DNA of 64,000 bases from Alkalicella caledoniensis (GCF_014467015.1 NZ_CP058559.1:2790001-2854000), one strand, 5' to 3'. Positions 33,329-41,639 are shown, numbered from the stretch's first letter. Numbers and translations are program-made. Notes: generated by a model not told the origin, from the sequence alone.

Positions 33329-33358
33329 TTAGGGGCTGACCTCAGCCCCTAAATAAAA
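33329..33358 (+). terminator. Weak hairpin between ctfB and atoE
   Basis: TTAGGGGCTGA / TCAGCCCCTAA with a very short loop. It is followed by ATAAAATAAA rather than a T run, so it may stabilise mRNA or only partly terminate, lowering atoE expression. Confidence 0.5.
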
Positions 33359-33382
33359 TAAACTCAAGGAGGAATATATTTC

Positions 33383-34735
33383 ATGTTTAGAAAGTTTACA
33401 AACGGTTGTGTAAACCTAGTAGGTAAGTATCTACCTGACCCCTTCTTATTTGCAGTTATTCTTACCATCTTAGTTTTTGCCATGGGGATTTTTTCAACTG
33501 GTCAAACTCCCTTGGATATGATTGGACACTGGAGTGGCGGCTTTTGGAGCCTTTTAGCATTTTCCATGCAGATGGCCCTAGTTTTAGTAACAGGCCATAC
33601 ACTTGCTCAAGCACCTATCATAAAAAAAGGCTTAAGAAACTTAGCTGGTATTCCTAAAACCCCTGGAGCTGCAATTTTTGCAGTAACATTAGTTGCACTT
33701 ATAGCCTCTTGGATTAACTGGGGTTTTGGACTTGTAATCGGTGCCCTATATGCCAAAGAGTTAGCTAAAAAAGTAAAAGGTGTTGATTATCGCTTACTTA
33801 TCGCATCAGGGTACTCAGGCTTTGTTATTTGGCATGCAGGTTTTTCTGGTTCAATCCCCCTAACATTGGCTACAACAACAGCTGACCTAGCTGGAATGAC
33901 AAGGGGAGCTGTTAATGCTGCAATACCAACTAGCGAAACCATTTTTGCATTATTTACTGTTGTTCCAGTTTTGGTACTTATCGCCACTATTCCATTACTT
34001 AATAAAGCTATGCATCCAAAAGCAGAAGACGTAGTCTCTGTTGATCCAAAAATCTTTGATGACGAAGAAATCGAAGTAGCTGCAGCAAAAGCAGATATGA
34101 CCCCTGCAGAAAAAATGGAAAATAGCCCTGTATTATCTATTGCTATCGGACTTATGGGACTAACCTTTATAGTAAAACATTTTATAGATAAAGGCTTTGA
34201 CTTAAACTTAAATGTAGTTAACTTTATATTCCTATTTGTAGGAGTACTTTTACATGGTACACCAAGAAGATTCTTAAACGCTGTCACTATAGCTGCAAAA
34301 GGTACAGGGGGAATAATTATTCAGTTCCCATTTTACGCAGGTATCATGGGTATGATGACAGGAGCCAACGTAGAGGGGGTTTCTTTAGCAGCACAAATGT
34401 CCAACTTCTTTGTAAACATCTCCAACACAACAACATTCCCATTCTTCAGCTTCATCAGCGCTGGTATAGTAAACTTCTTCGTACCATCAGGTGGTGGGCA
34501 ATGGGCAGTACAAGCACCTATTATGATGCCAGCAGGTGCTGAGTTAGGTGTAGACGCAGCTAAAACAGCCATGGCAATAGCATGGGGTGATGGCTGGACA
34601 AACATGATACAACCTTTCTGGGCACTACCAGCCCTAGGAATCGCAGGACTAGGAGCCAAAGATATAATGGGCTATTGTCTGGTAAATCTTATCTATGTAG
34701 GTATCGTAGTAAGTTTATTCTTACTAATTTTGTAA
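33383..34735 (+). CDS. atoE: Short-chain fatty acid transporter AtoE
   Basis: A 450-residue membrane carrier with about eleven to twelve hydrophobic segments, of the AtoE family that takes up short-chain fatty acids such as acetoacetate or butyrate. Family landmarks include YLPDPFLFAVILT at the N-terminus, ASWINWGFGLVIGAL (~residue 113) and VPSGGGQWAVQAPI (~368). CAAGGAGG precedes the ATG. Position after the thiolase and CoA-transferase genes makes an uptake-activation-cleavage route for acetoacetate likely. Confidence 0.93.
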   Translation: MFRKFTNGCVNLVGKYLPDPFLFAVILTILVFAMGIFSTGQTPLDMIGHWSGGFWSLLAFSMQMALVLVTGHTLAQAPIIKKGLRNLAGIPKTPGAAIFAVTLVALIASWINWGFGLVIGALYAKELAKKVKGVDYRLLIASGYSGFVIWHAGFSGSIPLTLATTTADLAGMTRGAVNAAIPTSETIFALFTVVPVLVLIATIPLLNKAMHPKAEDVVSVDPKIFDDEEIEVAAAKADMTPAEKMENSPVLSIAIGLMGLTFIVKHFIDKGFDLNLNVVNFIFLFVGVLLHGTPRRFLNAVTIAAKGTGGIIIQFPFYAGIMGMMTGANVEGVSLAAQMSNFFVNISNTTTFPFFSFISAGIVNFFVPSGGGQWAVQAPIMMPAGAELGVDAAKTAMAIAWGDGWTNMIQPFWALPALGIAGLGAKDIMGYCLVNLIYVGIVVSLFLLIL

Positions 34736-34769
34736 AAAATAAGAGTATCAAAATAAGGTATATACTAAA

Positions 34770-34817
34770 AAAACAGCTAGACTATATAGAAACCTATGTA
34801 GTCTAGCTGTTTTTAAA
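34770..34817 (+). terminator. Terminator of the ato operon
   Basis: AACAGCTAGACTA / TAGTCTAGCTGTT with an internal loop, followed by TTTT. Confidence 0.8.
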
Positions 34818-34860
34818 AGCAGTACTGTGTGCTTTTACTTACTTTTTTTAATTGACTTCA

Positions 34861-34906
34861 TAGTACTATTTAGAAGAAAATGTTATAATTTACCTAAATA
34901 GTACTA
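34861..34906. promoter_or_regulatory. 13-bp inverted repeat around a -10 box
   Basis: TAGTACTATTTAG (34861-34873) and CTAAATAGTACTA (34894-34906) are perfect inverted copies. Each arm contains the 8-bp palindrome TAGTACTA. TATAAT (34884-34889) lies between them. This looks like a repressor operator for the small membrane-protein gene. Confidence 0.5.
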
Positions 34907-34953
34907 TATATGTTATTAAGTTAATTAGCTAAAATTTACGGGGGCGAGGGTTA

Positions 34954-35148
34954 ATGAAAATTAGAATGCTAAATATAATCTTTATACTATTAGGAGTTGT
35001 ATACATTGCCTTACCAATTATATTCAATATTGACGGTATACTAGGTTTTCTGTCAGTATGCCTTGGTGTAGCGTTTTTAGTTATAGGTCTTTTTAAAGGT
35101 AACAAACCCAGCGAGGTTATATGTGACATCTTAGATTTATTAGTCTAA
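34954..35148 (+). CDS. Small two-TM membrane protein, unknown
   Basis: A 64-residue hydrophobic protein with two membrane segments (~residues 5-22 and 27-46) joined by a short turn and a C-terminal tail (KPSEVICDILDLLV). GGGGGCGAGGG precedes the ATG. It has its own -10 box within an inverted repeat and a downstream terminator, so it appears to be a real single gene. No family is recognised. Confidence 0.6.
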   Translation: MKIRMLNIIFILLGVVYIALPIIFNIDGILGFLSVCLGVAFLVIGLFKGNKPSEVICDILDLLV

Positions 35149-35187
35149 ATAATCTAAAATAGTTTAAACAGCATTTTTATATAGCAA

Positions 35188-35219
35188 AGGGATAGACCTT
35201 AAGGGTCTGTCCCTTTTTA
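35188..35219 (+). terminator. Intrinsic terminator
   Basis: AAGGGATAGACC / GGTCTGTCCCTT with loop TTAAG, followed by TTTT. Confidence 0.85.
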
Positions 35220-35370
35220 TATGACTAATCATAACTATACTTTTTTAATTGTTACATTTCCTGTGAAATGACTATTATTACTTTGAATTAAAATAGTTAA
35301 ATTTACAAAAACTAATTATTAACAAAGAAGAAAGATTATTGAATCAAACAAAAATTAGGAGGTGAATTCC

Positions 35371-35511
35371 TTGGAAAAAGAAAACAAACTGGATCAAATC
35401 CCCTTAGCACATCTACAACAAAAGGAATTAGACATGATAAAGGAACTAGAGGATAAAATCAACAACCAAAGGGCAGACAGGATATATTTAATGGCATTAG
35501 TTAGAGACTAA
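35371..35511 (+). CDS. 46-residue hypothetical protein (TTG start)
   Basis: A short gene with a very strong RBS (AGGAGGTG, 35357-35364) seven bases before TTG 35371. The product is charged and probably helical, beginning MEKENKLDQIPLAHLQQKEL and ending LMALVRD at TAA 35509-35511. No family is recognised. The coding case rests on the RBS, spacing and amphipathic composition. Confidence 0.5.
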   Translation: MEKENKLDQIPLAHLQQKELDMIKELEDKINNQRADRIYLMALVRD

Positions 35512-35574
35512 GTGCGGTTTTTAATAATTTAATTTATTTGAGATACAATATGTAGAAATAAGGGGTGAATGAAA

Positions 35575-36042
35575 ATGTCAGAAGCTGCGCAAAAATTAAG
35601 GGCCTGTGGTACCTGTGGATCCATGATAGTAGAGGGATGTAAGTGGTGTAAAGACAACAAAGTAATTGCATTACCTAAATACGCTGGCTTTTGGCTCAGG
35701 GTAGCAGCATTTATAATCGACTTAGTGGTAATAACCCTGTTTATTGAACTAATATCAAGCTTTATAGGATATAACTATTACCTAAACGTAGTAATGATAT
35801 ATTTTTACAGAACAGTGCTAGAATGTTCCAAATATCAAGGTACTATTGGTAAAGGTATTATGGGACTGAAGGTAACAGATTTAGATGGAGAAAAAATCGA
35901 TTTTAATAAAGCTAACTTTAGATATGTAATTATGCTTTTATCATCATTTGCATTGGGTATAGGATTTCTCATGGCTTTGTTTACTAAAAAGAAACAAACT
36001 TTGCATGACACTTTAACTAAAACACTTGTTGTAAAAGGGTAA
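35575..36042 (+). CDS. RDD family membrane protein with N-terminal zinc ribbon
   Basis: A 155-residue protein. The N-terminus has CGTCG...CKWC (residues ~10-24), a zinc-ribbon-like pair of CxxC motifs. After that comes an RDD domain with three membrane segments: YAGFWLRVAAFIIDLVVI (Arg and Asp of the RDD signature, ~residue 38), a middle segment, and LLSSFALGIGFLMALF. GTIGKGIMGLKVTDLDG is also typical. AGGGGTG at 35561-35567 favours ATG 35575 over 35569. Function of RDD proteins is mostly unknown; some affect ion or compatible-solute transport. Confidence 0.82.
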   Translation: MSEAAQKLRACGTCGSMIVEGCKWCKDNKVIALPKYAGFWLRVAAFIIDLVVITLFIELISSFIGYNYYLNVVMIYFYRTVLECSKYQGTIGKGIMGLKVTDLDGEKIDFNKANFRYVIMLLSSFALGIGFLMALFTKKKQTLHDTLTKTLVVKG

Positions 36043-36048
36043 AAATAA

Positions 36049-36080
36049 TAGCGTGCAGTAAGCACGCTGTTATTTTTTTG
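36049..36080 (+). terminator. Intrinsic terminator
   Basis: AGCGTGC / GCACGCT with loop AGTAA, followed by a T run. Confidence 0.8.
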
Positions 36081-36135
36081 TCAAATAAGAGTTAAATAAT
36101 ATATAATAAAATAAAACAATATGGGAGGTATTGAA

Positions 36136-36654
36136 ATGTTAAACACACTAATTAAAAGAAGAAGTATCAGGAAATATAAAACCCAAAAAATAGAGCAAGA
36201 AAAAATTGATGTACTAGTTCAAGCAGCCCTTTTATCCCCATCATCAAGGAGTATTCGTCCTTGGGAGTTCATCATAGTCCAAGAACCTCAAACCCTACAA
36301 AAGCTCTCCGAAGCAAAAACCCATGGAGCATCTTTTTTGAAAGACGCACCATTAGCCTTTGTAGTATTAGGTGACTCATCAAAAAGCGACGTATGGGTAG
36401 AAGACACATCCATTGCTTCAATAATAATCCAGCTAACAGCAGAACAAATGAACCTAGGTTCCTGCTGGATCCAAATCCGCAACCGTCAAAACCAAGAAAC
36501 AACAGCAGAAAGCTACATACAAAACCTACTAAACATCCCTGAACACCTAAAAGTAGAAGCAATAATCTCCCTAGGCTACCCAGACGAACAAAAACAACCC
36601 TATGAATTAGATAAATTACCGTACGAAAAAGTAAAACAAGAGACTTATAACTAA
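36136..36654 (+). CDS. Nitroreductase family protein
   Basis: A 172-residue FMN-dependent oxidoreductase. It shows the family opening LIKRRSIRKYKTQKIEQEKID and PSSRSIRPWEFIIVQ (FMN-binding Ser/Arg region, ~residue 38), and a late ISLGYPDE (~residue 148). GGGAGGT precedes ATG 36136; an earlier in-frame ATG at 36121 overlaps the RBS. Substrate unknown. Confidence 0.9.
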   Translation: MLNTLIKRRSIRKYKTQKIEQEKIDVLVQAALLSPSSRSIRPWEFIIVQEPQTLQKLSEAKTHGASFLKDAPLAFVVLGDSSKSDVWVEDTSIASIIIQLTAEQMNLGSCWIQIRNRQNQETTAESYIQNLLNIPEHLKVEAIISLGYPDEQKQPYELDKLPYEKVKQETYN

Positions 36655-36655
36655 A

Positions 36656-36684
36656 AGACCCTGCATGAGCAGGGTCTTTGTTTT
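36656..36684 (+). terminator. Intrinsic terminator
   Basis: AAAGACCCTGC / GCAGGGTCTTT with loop ATGA, then GTTTTTG. Confidence 0.85.
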
Positions 36685-36685
36685 T

Positions 36686-36713
36686 GTAGGGGATGGTCTT
36701 GTACCATCCTGAC
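36686..36713 (+). repeat. GTAG-headed REP-like palindrome, second family, copy 2
   Basis: GTAGGG is followed by GATGGT-CTTGT-ACCATC-CTGAC. The arms GGATGGT and ACCATCC are perfect. See also 13643 and 49604. Confidence 0.65.
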
Positions 36714-36750
36714 ATTCACAACATATAAAAACACTTCCCTTTAAGTCACC

Positions 36751-37263
36751 CTACTCCACAGCAGTATCCTTATGCAATGGCGGTGGCACAACCCACCCTT
36801 TATCCTTCTTCATTCTCAATAATCTAGCCCCGTACTCAATCTTACTAGCATGGAACTTTGTAAACATCATAGCTATATCTTCCCTAATACACTGTCCAAT
36901 GACTGTACTACAAGTAACTAAACCCGCAGCAATATCAGCACTTAAAGAAACTGCTATTTCTGGATCTGATACCCTAGCACCGGCAGGGATCTGCTCTAAA
37001 TCAGCTTGAGGGCGATCAGCAGCAGAAGGAGGGAGCTCAACGCCATTGACCTTTAGAAGCTCTTCAAGTTGTTGAATCTCAGGCTTTATCACATTCTTAA
37101 TGCCATCTTCAATAAATCTTTTTAAATCATCATCGCCCACATGATTTAACCAAACCTGATAACCACCTAACAAACCATTTGACACGGCTAAATATCCCCA
37201 AACCTTATAAACCTCACCATAATGCATTGGTTCTTTTTTCGGATTTCCATTAAGAATTCCCAT
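36751..37263 (-). CDS. DUF3231 family protein
   Basis: A 170-residue soluble protein of the DUF3231 type, which is related to spore-coat CotF-like and other four-helix proteins of Firmicutes. GYQVWLNHVGDDDLKRFIED (~residue 40) and ISLSADIAAGLVTCSTVIGQC-like stretches are visible. It is probably a ferritin-like helical bundle; no metal ligands are certain. AAAGGAGTG places the start at ATG 37263, not at the upstream 37296. It stands alone and its role is unknown. Confidence 0.75.
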   Translation of the reverse strand: MGILNGNPKKEPMHYGEVYKVWGYLAVSNGLLGGYQVWLNHVGDDDLKRFIEDGIKNVIKPEIQQLEELLKVNGVELPPSAADRPQADLEQIPAGARVSDPEIAVSLSADIAAGLVTCSTVIGQCIREDIAMMFTKFHASKIEYGARLLRMKKDKGWVVPPPLHKDTAVE

Positions 37264-37375
37264 TACAACACTCCTTTTGGATAATTTGTTTTTCATATTT
37301 AGTTTTACATAATCAAAGAATTTCTATGTTGTATAAATTAAACCAAATCATCAATATATTTGATGAAAAGAATCA

Positions 37376-37403
37376 TTGAAAATGTTAAATAAAATGGTAA
37401 AAT
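37376..37403 (+). promoter_or_regulatory. Promoter of the attenuated MFS gene
   Basis: TTGAAA (37376-37381), 16 bp, TAAAAT (37398-37403), about 40 bp before the leader-peptide start. Confidence 0.5.
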
Positions 37404-37442
37404 AAACCTAAAGAAGAAAATATTCCGAAAGGAGCAAATAAA

Positions 37443-37469
37443 ATGTACAAAAACAAAGGTAGCTGTTAA
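37443..37469 (+). CDS. 8-residue leader peptide MYKNKGSC
   Basis: ATG 37443 has AAGGAG (37429-37434) eight bases before it, and the frame ends TGT TAA. It is followed by CTCCTCCTA complementary to the Shine-Dalgarno of the MFS gene. This arrangement is typical of translational attenuators of resistance genes. Confidence 0.55.
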   Translation: MYKNKGSC

Positions 37470-37558
37470 CCCTATAAATTGATGAGTCTTAGTTCCCGAC
37501 CTCCTCCTAGACAGGAAATAAAGTAACGTGGCTGACTAAATTTAGGAGGATGACAAAA
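37470..37558 (+). promoter_or_regulatory. Translational attenuator: anti-SD stem for the MFS gene
   Basis: TCCTCCTA (37502-37509) is exactly complementary to TAGGAGGA (37543-37550), the ribosome binding site of the MFS gene. A ribosome stalled on the leader peptide could refold the RNA and expose the site. The releasing partner for the anti-SD is not clear from inspection. Confidence 0.5.
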
Positions 37559-38785
37559 ATGGAACAGACAAAATTCAAAAACAATATTATCAAAATATTT
37601 ATCATTAGCTTTTTTAATTCAATGATATTTGCCTATGTAGTGGAAAGAGTATTCGCTTTAGAGAGAGGACTCTCGTTACTGCAGATCCAGTATATCATCA
37701 TAATTTACGCTTTAGTTTCACTTATATTAGAGGTGCCTTGTGGGGTACTAGCCGACAAATGGAAAAAGAAATATGTCTTGGCACTGGGGCTGTTTTTCAG
37801 AGCTTTTGAGTTCTTTGTATGTATATTTGCATATAGATTTGGGACTTTTGCCTTGGCATTTTCCTTGGCAGCAGTTGGTGGTTCTTTAAAATCTGGCAGC
37901 ATAGACTCTCTTATATATGAATCACTAGATAAAACAAACAAAAAAGACTCTTTTGAAAAGTATATGGGTATGATCAAACTACTGAGATACAGTGTAACTG
38001 GAACAGCAAGTATTGCCGGGGGCTTCTTAGCCCATAAATATGGCTTGACCATAAATTACTGGCTCTCACTTATAGGGACACCTATATCCATATTACTTTC
38101 CCTGACGATCTATGAGCCTGCAGTACAAAGGGCAAGTAAAATGAAGTTTAAGATGTTTGAACATGTATCTAAATCTGTAGATATAATTAAAAAGCATCCT
38201 GGTATAGGTCAGGTAATATTATATAGCGGACTAACAGGGGCAATCCTTTATGGACAACTCCATGAGATGCCATCTGCTGCTTACCCTTCTTTAGGGATCC
38301 CTGTGTATATGTTTGGGTTTATTACTTTTACAATAACACTTACAGGTGGATTAGCAGGGATGCTAAGTGGTATACTGACTATAAAATACTCCCATAGAAC
38401 TATTTTTAACACAATACTAATTACATCTTCAATTGCCATATATCTGTTTAGCCTCTCAACAAATTGGCTAGGTATTATATATTTGATAATGGCTATATTT
38501 ATTATGGAGATCATATCACCTATAGCGCAGGGATATATCCATAAAAAAATAGAAGATGAATACAGAGCAACTATAAGCTCCATGCAAGCATTCATCCTAC
38601 AAGGTTTAACAATTGCAGTGAGCCTAGTTTTCGGTTTCGTGGCAAACAAACTTGATATCTTCGGCGGATTCAAAGCCATGACCCTAATCCAAGGCTGCTA
38701 CACAATCTATTTCCTAAAAACATGGAAAGAAGGAAAACAACTAATAACAAGTAAAAAAGTAGCAGCAAAAACCCTCAAGATCTAA
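37559..38785 (+). CDS. MFS transporter, probable drug exporter with leader-peptide control
   Basis: A 408-residue permease with about twelve membrane segments. EVPCGVLADKWKKKYVL (~residue 58) is motif A of the major facilitator superfamily. The start at ATG 37559 is eight bases after TAGGAGGA; ATG 37550 overlaps that site. The short leader peptide and sequestered Shine-Dalgarno suggest induction by a ribosome-targeting drug, which the protein may export. Substrate is unknown. It is followed by a strong terminator and then by an ABC-F gene with its own leader. Confidence 0.85.
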   Translation: MEQTKFKNNIIKIFIISFFNSMIFAYVVERVFALERGLSLLQIQYIIIIYALVSLILEVPCGVLADKWKKKYVLALGLFFRAFEFFVCIFAYRFGTFALAFSLAAVGGSLKSGSIDSLIYESLDKTNKKDSFEKYMGMIKLLRYSVTGTASIAGGFLAHKYGLTINYWLSLIGTPISILLSLTIYEPAVQRASKMKFKMFEHVSKSVDIIKKHPGIGQVILYSGLTGAILYGQLHEMPSAAYPSLGIPVYMFGFITFTITLTGGLAGMLSGILTIKYSHRTIFNTILITSSIAIYLFSLSTNWLGIIYLIMAIFIMEIISPIAQGYIHKKIEDEYRATISSMQAFILQGLTIAVSLVFGFVANKLDIFGGFKAMTLIQGCYTIYFLKTWKEGKQLITSKKVAAKTLKI

Positions 38786-38803
38786 CAATCTTGAGGGTTT
38801 TAT
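38768..38803. terminator. Terminator after the MFS gene
   Basis: AAAACCCTCAAGAT / ATCTTGAGGGTTTT with loop CTAACA; the gene's stop codon lies in the hairpin. Confidence 0.85.
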
Positions 38804-38856
38804 ATTGCGAAATTCTAACATGTTAAAAAGTTAACAAACTGTTAATCTTTTACACC

Positions 38857-38886
38857 TTGAATAATTGCCTGAAAATATCGTAAAAT
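38857..38886 (+). promoter_or_regulatory. Promoter of the ABC-F leader
   Basis: TTGAAT (38857-38862), 18 bp, TAAAAT (38881-38886), about 45 bp before the leader peptide. Confidence 0.55.
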
Positions 38887-38930
38887 ATAATTGTAAATGC
38901 AATAAAAGCCAATGTAAGGAGATGACTGTT

Positions 38931-38990
38931 ATGAAAACACAGTTAATGAAAACATTGGCACTTAGCCACGGCATTTGCTCCGCACATTAG
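38931..38990 (+). CDS. 19-residue leader peptide of the ABC-F gene
   Basis: ATG 38931 with AAGGAG (38916-38921) upstream encodes MKTQLMKTLALSHGICSAH and stops at TAG 38988-38990. The coding sequence itself pairs downstream: TTGGCAC (38954-38960) with GTGCCAA near 39046-39052, and GCTCCG with CGGAGC near 39025. Ribosome position on the peptide would therefore set the fold of the leader. Confidence 0.65.
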   Translation: MKTQLMKTLALSHGICSAH

Positions 38991-39320
38991 ACCAAAGAGC
39001 ATAAAAATCGGTGATGCTTTGTTCGGAGCTAAATTAGCCAGTAGCCGGTGCCAAAAAGAAGTGGGAATATAAATAGGACTATATTATATATAGTTGTCCC
39101 TTTGTATTTTTACAAATAGGGTTTATTTCTTATTACCTTTTTGCACCACAATGTTAGCTAATTTGTAAATCATCATACCTTACTAAAAGTAAGGTATGTT
39201 TAAGCTGCGACCAAAATAAACCCATGGTCGTGGCTTTTTTAGATATAAGGGGATACTCATACTCTTTCCAACCCTTTTAACTAAGGCCACAGCCTGATTG
39301 CTTGTGGTCTTTTTTGTTAC
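38991..39320 (+). promoter_or_regulatory. Transcription attenuator region with several terminators
   Basis: Downstream of the leader peptide lie three terminator-like hairpins: 39076-39111 (GGACTATA..TAGTTGTCC, then TTTGTATTTTT), 39202-39240 (AAGCTGCGACCA..TGGTCGTGGCTTTTTT) and 39282-39315 (AAGGCCACAG..CTTGTGGTCTTTTTT). A further hairpin ATACCTTAC/GTAAGGTAT is at 39176-39198. Together they imply drug-induced read-through into the ABC-F gene 350 bp further on. Confidence 0.6.
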
Positions 39321-39666
39321 CCAGAATCAAAAAAACAAAAACATCGACATCAACGACACCACAAGACTTTCGCCAACCTTACCAAAAACACAAAACTCAT
39401 AACCTAACACGGATAACACAGAAAAATATGATTATCCCCGGATACAAAAGATAAAGAGAACTTTCTAATGGTTAATGGCTAATTATTTTTCTTAAGTTTG
39501 CTATTAATAGTGTGTGCATTTTAGTGCAAGGTAGTGGTAAAGGGTCTAGGATTTTGTAAAAGATTTTATCTCTATGAACTTTTGGTGAAAAATGGTGAGG
39601 TTTTATTTGGTGTCAATGGTGTCCCAAGGTTTTAAGAATTATATGTAAAAATAAGGAGGAAAAAAT
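39321..39666. other. Non-coding stretch before the ABC-F gene
   Basis: No ORF or clear hairpin is seen. It contains ACACGGATAACACAGAAAAA near 39398, a short motif also found near 13740 and 45755. The ABC-F ribosome binding site AAGGAGG lies at 39653-39659. Confidence 0.4.
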
Positions 39667-41541
39667 ATGAGTTTATTAACCTTAGAAAATATACAAAAAG
39701 AATACGGTTCCAGGGAATTACTAAAGGGAGTTAACCTTACTGTCCATAGGGGTGAAAGAATTGCCCTAGTTGGAGATAACGGCACAGGAAAAACAACTCT
39801 TCTGAGAATAGCAATGGGTGAAGAGTCTGCAGAGAAAGGTAAAGTAATCATAGGGAAAGGGATAAAGGTGGGTTACCTTACACAAAAATTAAATGAAACC
39901 ATACCAGATAAACCCTTTGAAACCGCATTAAATTATGAAAAAGTAGCTATTATGGAAAGAAGGCTGCGAAAATTAGAAGAATCAATGTCCGAGGCTAAGG
40001 ATGATCAATTAGATGAAGTCATGAGAAAGTATTCAAATCTCACCCGTGAATATGAAGCAATAGACGGATACAACATCGAAGTGAAGATTAAGACCATATT
40101 GTTAGGACTAGGGTTAAGGGAAGAGGCCCTAACTATCCCCATAAGCAAACTAAGTGGGGGAGAAAAAATGCGAGTTGCTCTAGCTAGAATATTACTAGAA
40201 GAACCAGAGTTGCTTATACTAGATGAACCAACTAACCATTTAGACATTAAAGCAGTAGAATGGCTAGAGAATTTCCTAAAGAAATTCAGTGGAGGAGTAT
40301 TGATAGTATCCCATGATCGCTATTTCTTAGACCAAGTTGCCACAAGGGTTGCGGAGCTCCATGGAGGCATAACCACAGAAAAAAGCGGAAACTACTCCAC
40401 CTATCTAGAACAAAAACGTATCCGAAAGGAATTTATATTAAAGGAGCAGAAAAGATTAATAAGAGAAATGCAACAAACAGAAGAATTAGTGCAAAAATTT
40501 ATGAGTATGCGTAAAATAAAGGCTGCTAGAAGTAGAGAAAAGGTAGTAGATAGATTAAAGGTAGAATTGAAACAGCAACAAAGTATCGAAAAGGAAGAGC
40601 ACTTAATCAATAAAACCATGCCTATGTTGCACTTCAAAAAAGCAGGCCACATAAGTAAAAACATAGCTTGGGCCAATGATCTTGATAAATCATTTGACAA
40701 TGTAAACATATTCTCCAAAGTAAGCTTCCAAATTAACGGTGGAGAAAAGATAGGAATCATAGGGCCAAATGGTTGTGGAAAAACAACCCTAATCAATATA
40801 CTACTAGGCAAGGACAAAGACTTTCAAGGTGAAGCCATACTTGGTAACTGGGTAAAATTTGGATACCTCGGTCAAGAAATAACCTTTGAAGATGAAACAA
40901 GATCCATTATACAAGAGGTACAATATAAGAAAGAAATGTTAGAAAAAGAAGCAAAAAGGTACCTTTCTCGCTATCAGTTCTTTGGAGACGAAGTGCACAA
41001 GAGCATTGATGTGCTAAGTGGAGGAGAGAGGGTTCGTGTCTACCTTGCAACACTTATGTTAGATGAGCCATACTGTCTTATCATGGATGAGCCAACAAAC
41101 CATCTGGATATGGCAGCTAGAGATGTACTTGAGAAAGCTATTATAGAATTCAAAGGAACAGTAATAGCCATCTCCCATGATAGATACTTCTTAAATAGAT
41201 GTATCACTAGAATTATGGAAATAGAAAACAGCAAAATAAACTCATACATGGGCAATTATGATAAACATCGGAACTCAAAAGCTAAACTTCAAGAAGCAAA
41301 CAAACAAGAGCTCAAAGAAAAGTCTAAAATGCCCATATTACCTAAGAACCTAGATGGAAATAATGCAAAAGACAATGAAAAAACAAAGGAAATTGAAGCT
41401 GAGATAAACAGCTTGGAAGAAGTAATAAAAGAGTTAGAAAAATCCTTTGATACCCACACTGACTATAAGGAATATCTAAATTACCAAGAACTAACAGACA
41501 AACTCAACCAACAATATGCAAGATGGGAACAATTACAGTAA
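39667..41541 (+). CDS. ABC-F family ATPase, probable ribosome protection protein
   Basis: A 624-residue protein with two ABC domains and no membrane part. First domain: Walker A GDNGTGKTT (~residue 37), signature LSGGEKMRVALARI (~162), DEPTNHLD. Second domain: GPNGCGKTT (~residue 367), LSGGERVRVYLATL (~450), DEPTNHLD. The interdomain linker (~residues 240-330) is long, basic and helical, and the C-terminus ends in a coiled coil (SLEEVIKELEKSF). ABC-F proteins of this layout release antibiotics from ribosomes or tune translation. The leader peptide and attenuator upstream favour a resistance role. The drug class cannot be read from the sequence. Confidence 0.9.
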   Translation: MSLLTLENIQKEYGSRELLKGVNLTVHRGERIALVGDNGTGKTTLLRIAMGEESAEKGKVIIGKGIKVGYLTQKLNETIPDKPFETALNYEKVAIMERRLRKLEESMSEAKDDQLDEVMRKYSNLTREYEAIDGYNIEVKIKTILLGLGLREEALTIPISKLSGGEKMRVALARILLEEPELLILDEPTNHLDIKAVEWLENFLKKFSGGVLIVSHDRYFLDQVATRVAELHGGITTEKSGNYSTYLEQKRIRKEFILKEQKRLIREMQQTEELVQKFMSMRKIKAARSREKVVDRLKVELKQQQSIEKEEHLINKTMPMLHFKKAGHISKNIAWANDLDKSFDNVNIFSKVSFQINGGEKIGIIGPNGCGKTTLINILLGKDKDFQGEAILGNWVKFGYLGQEITFEDETRSIIQEVQYKKEMLEKEAKRYLSRYQFFGDEVHKSIDVLSGGERVRVYLATLMLDEPYCLIMDEPTNHLDMAARDVLEKAIIEFKGTVIAISHDRYFLNRCITRIMEIENSKINSYMGNYDKHRNSKAKLQEANKQELKEKSKMPILPKNLDGNNAKDNEKTKEIEAEINSLEEVIKELEKSFDTHTDYKEYLNYQELTDKLNQQYARWEQLQ

Positions 41542-41547
41542 TATAAA

Positions 41548-41578
41548 AAAGGGAATCACGTTTTGTGATTCCCTTTTT
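41548..41578 (+). terminator. Intrinsic terminator
   Basis: AAAGGGAATCAC / GTGATTCCCTTT with loop GTTTT. Confidence 0.9.
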
Positions 41579-41639
41579 GTAGACAAATCTAAGACAAAGT
41601 CATTGACCCTAGATGTGTATATTAAAAAGCAGTACAATT

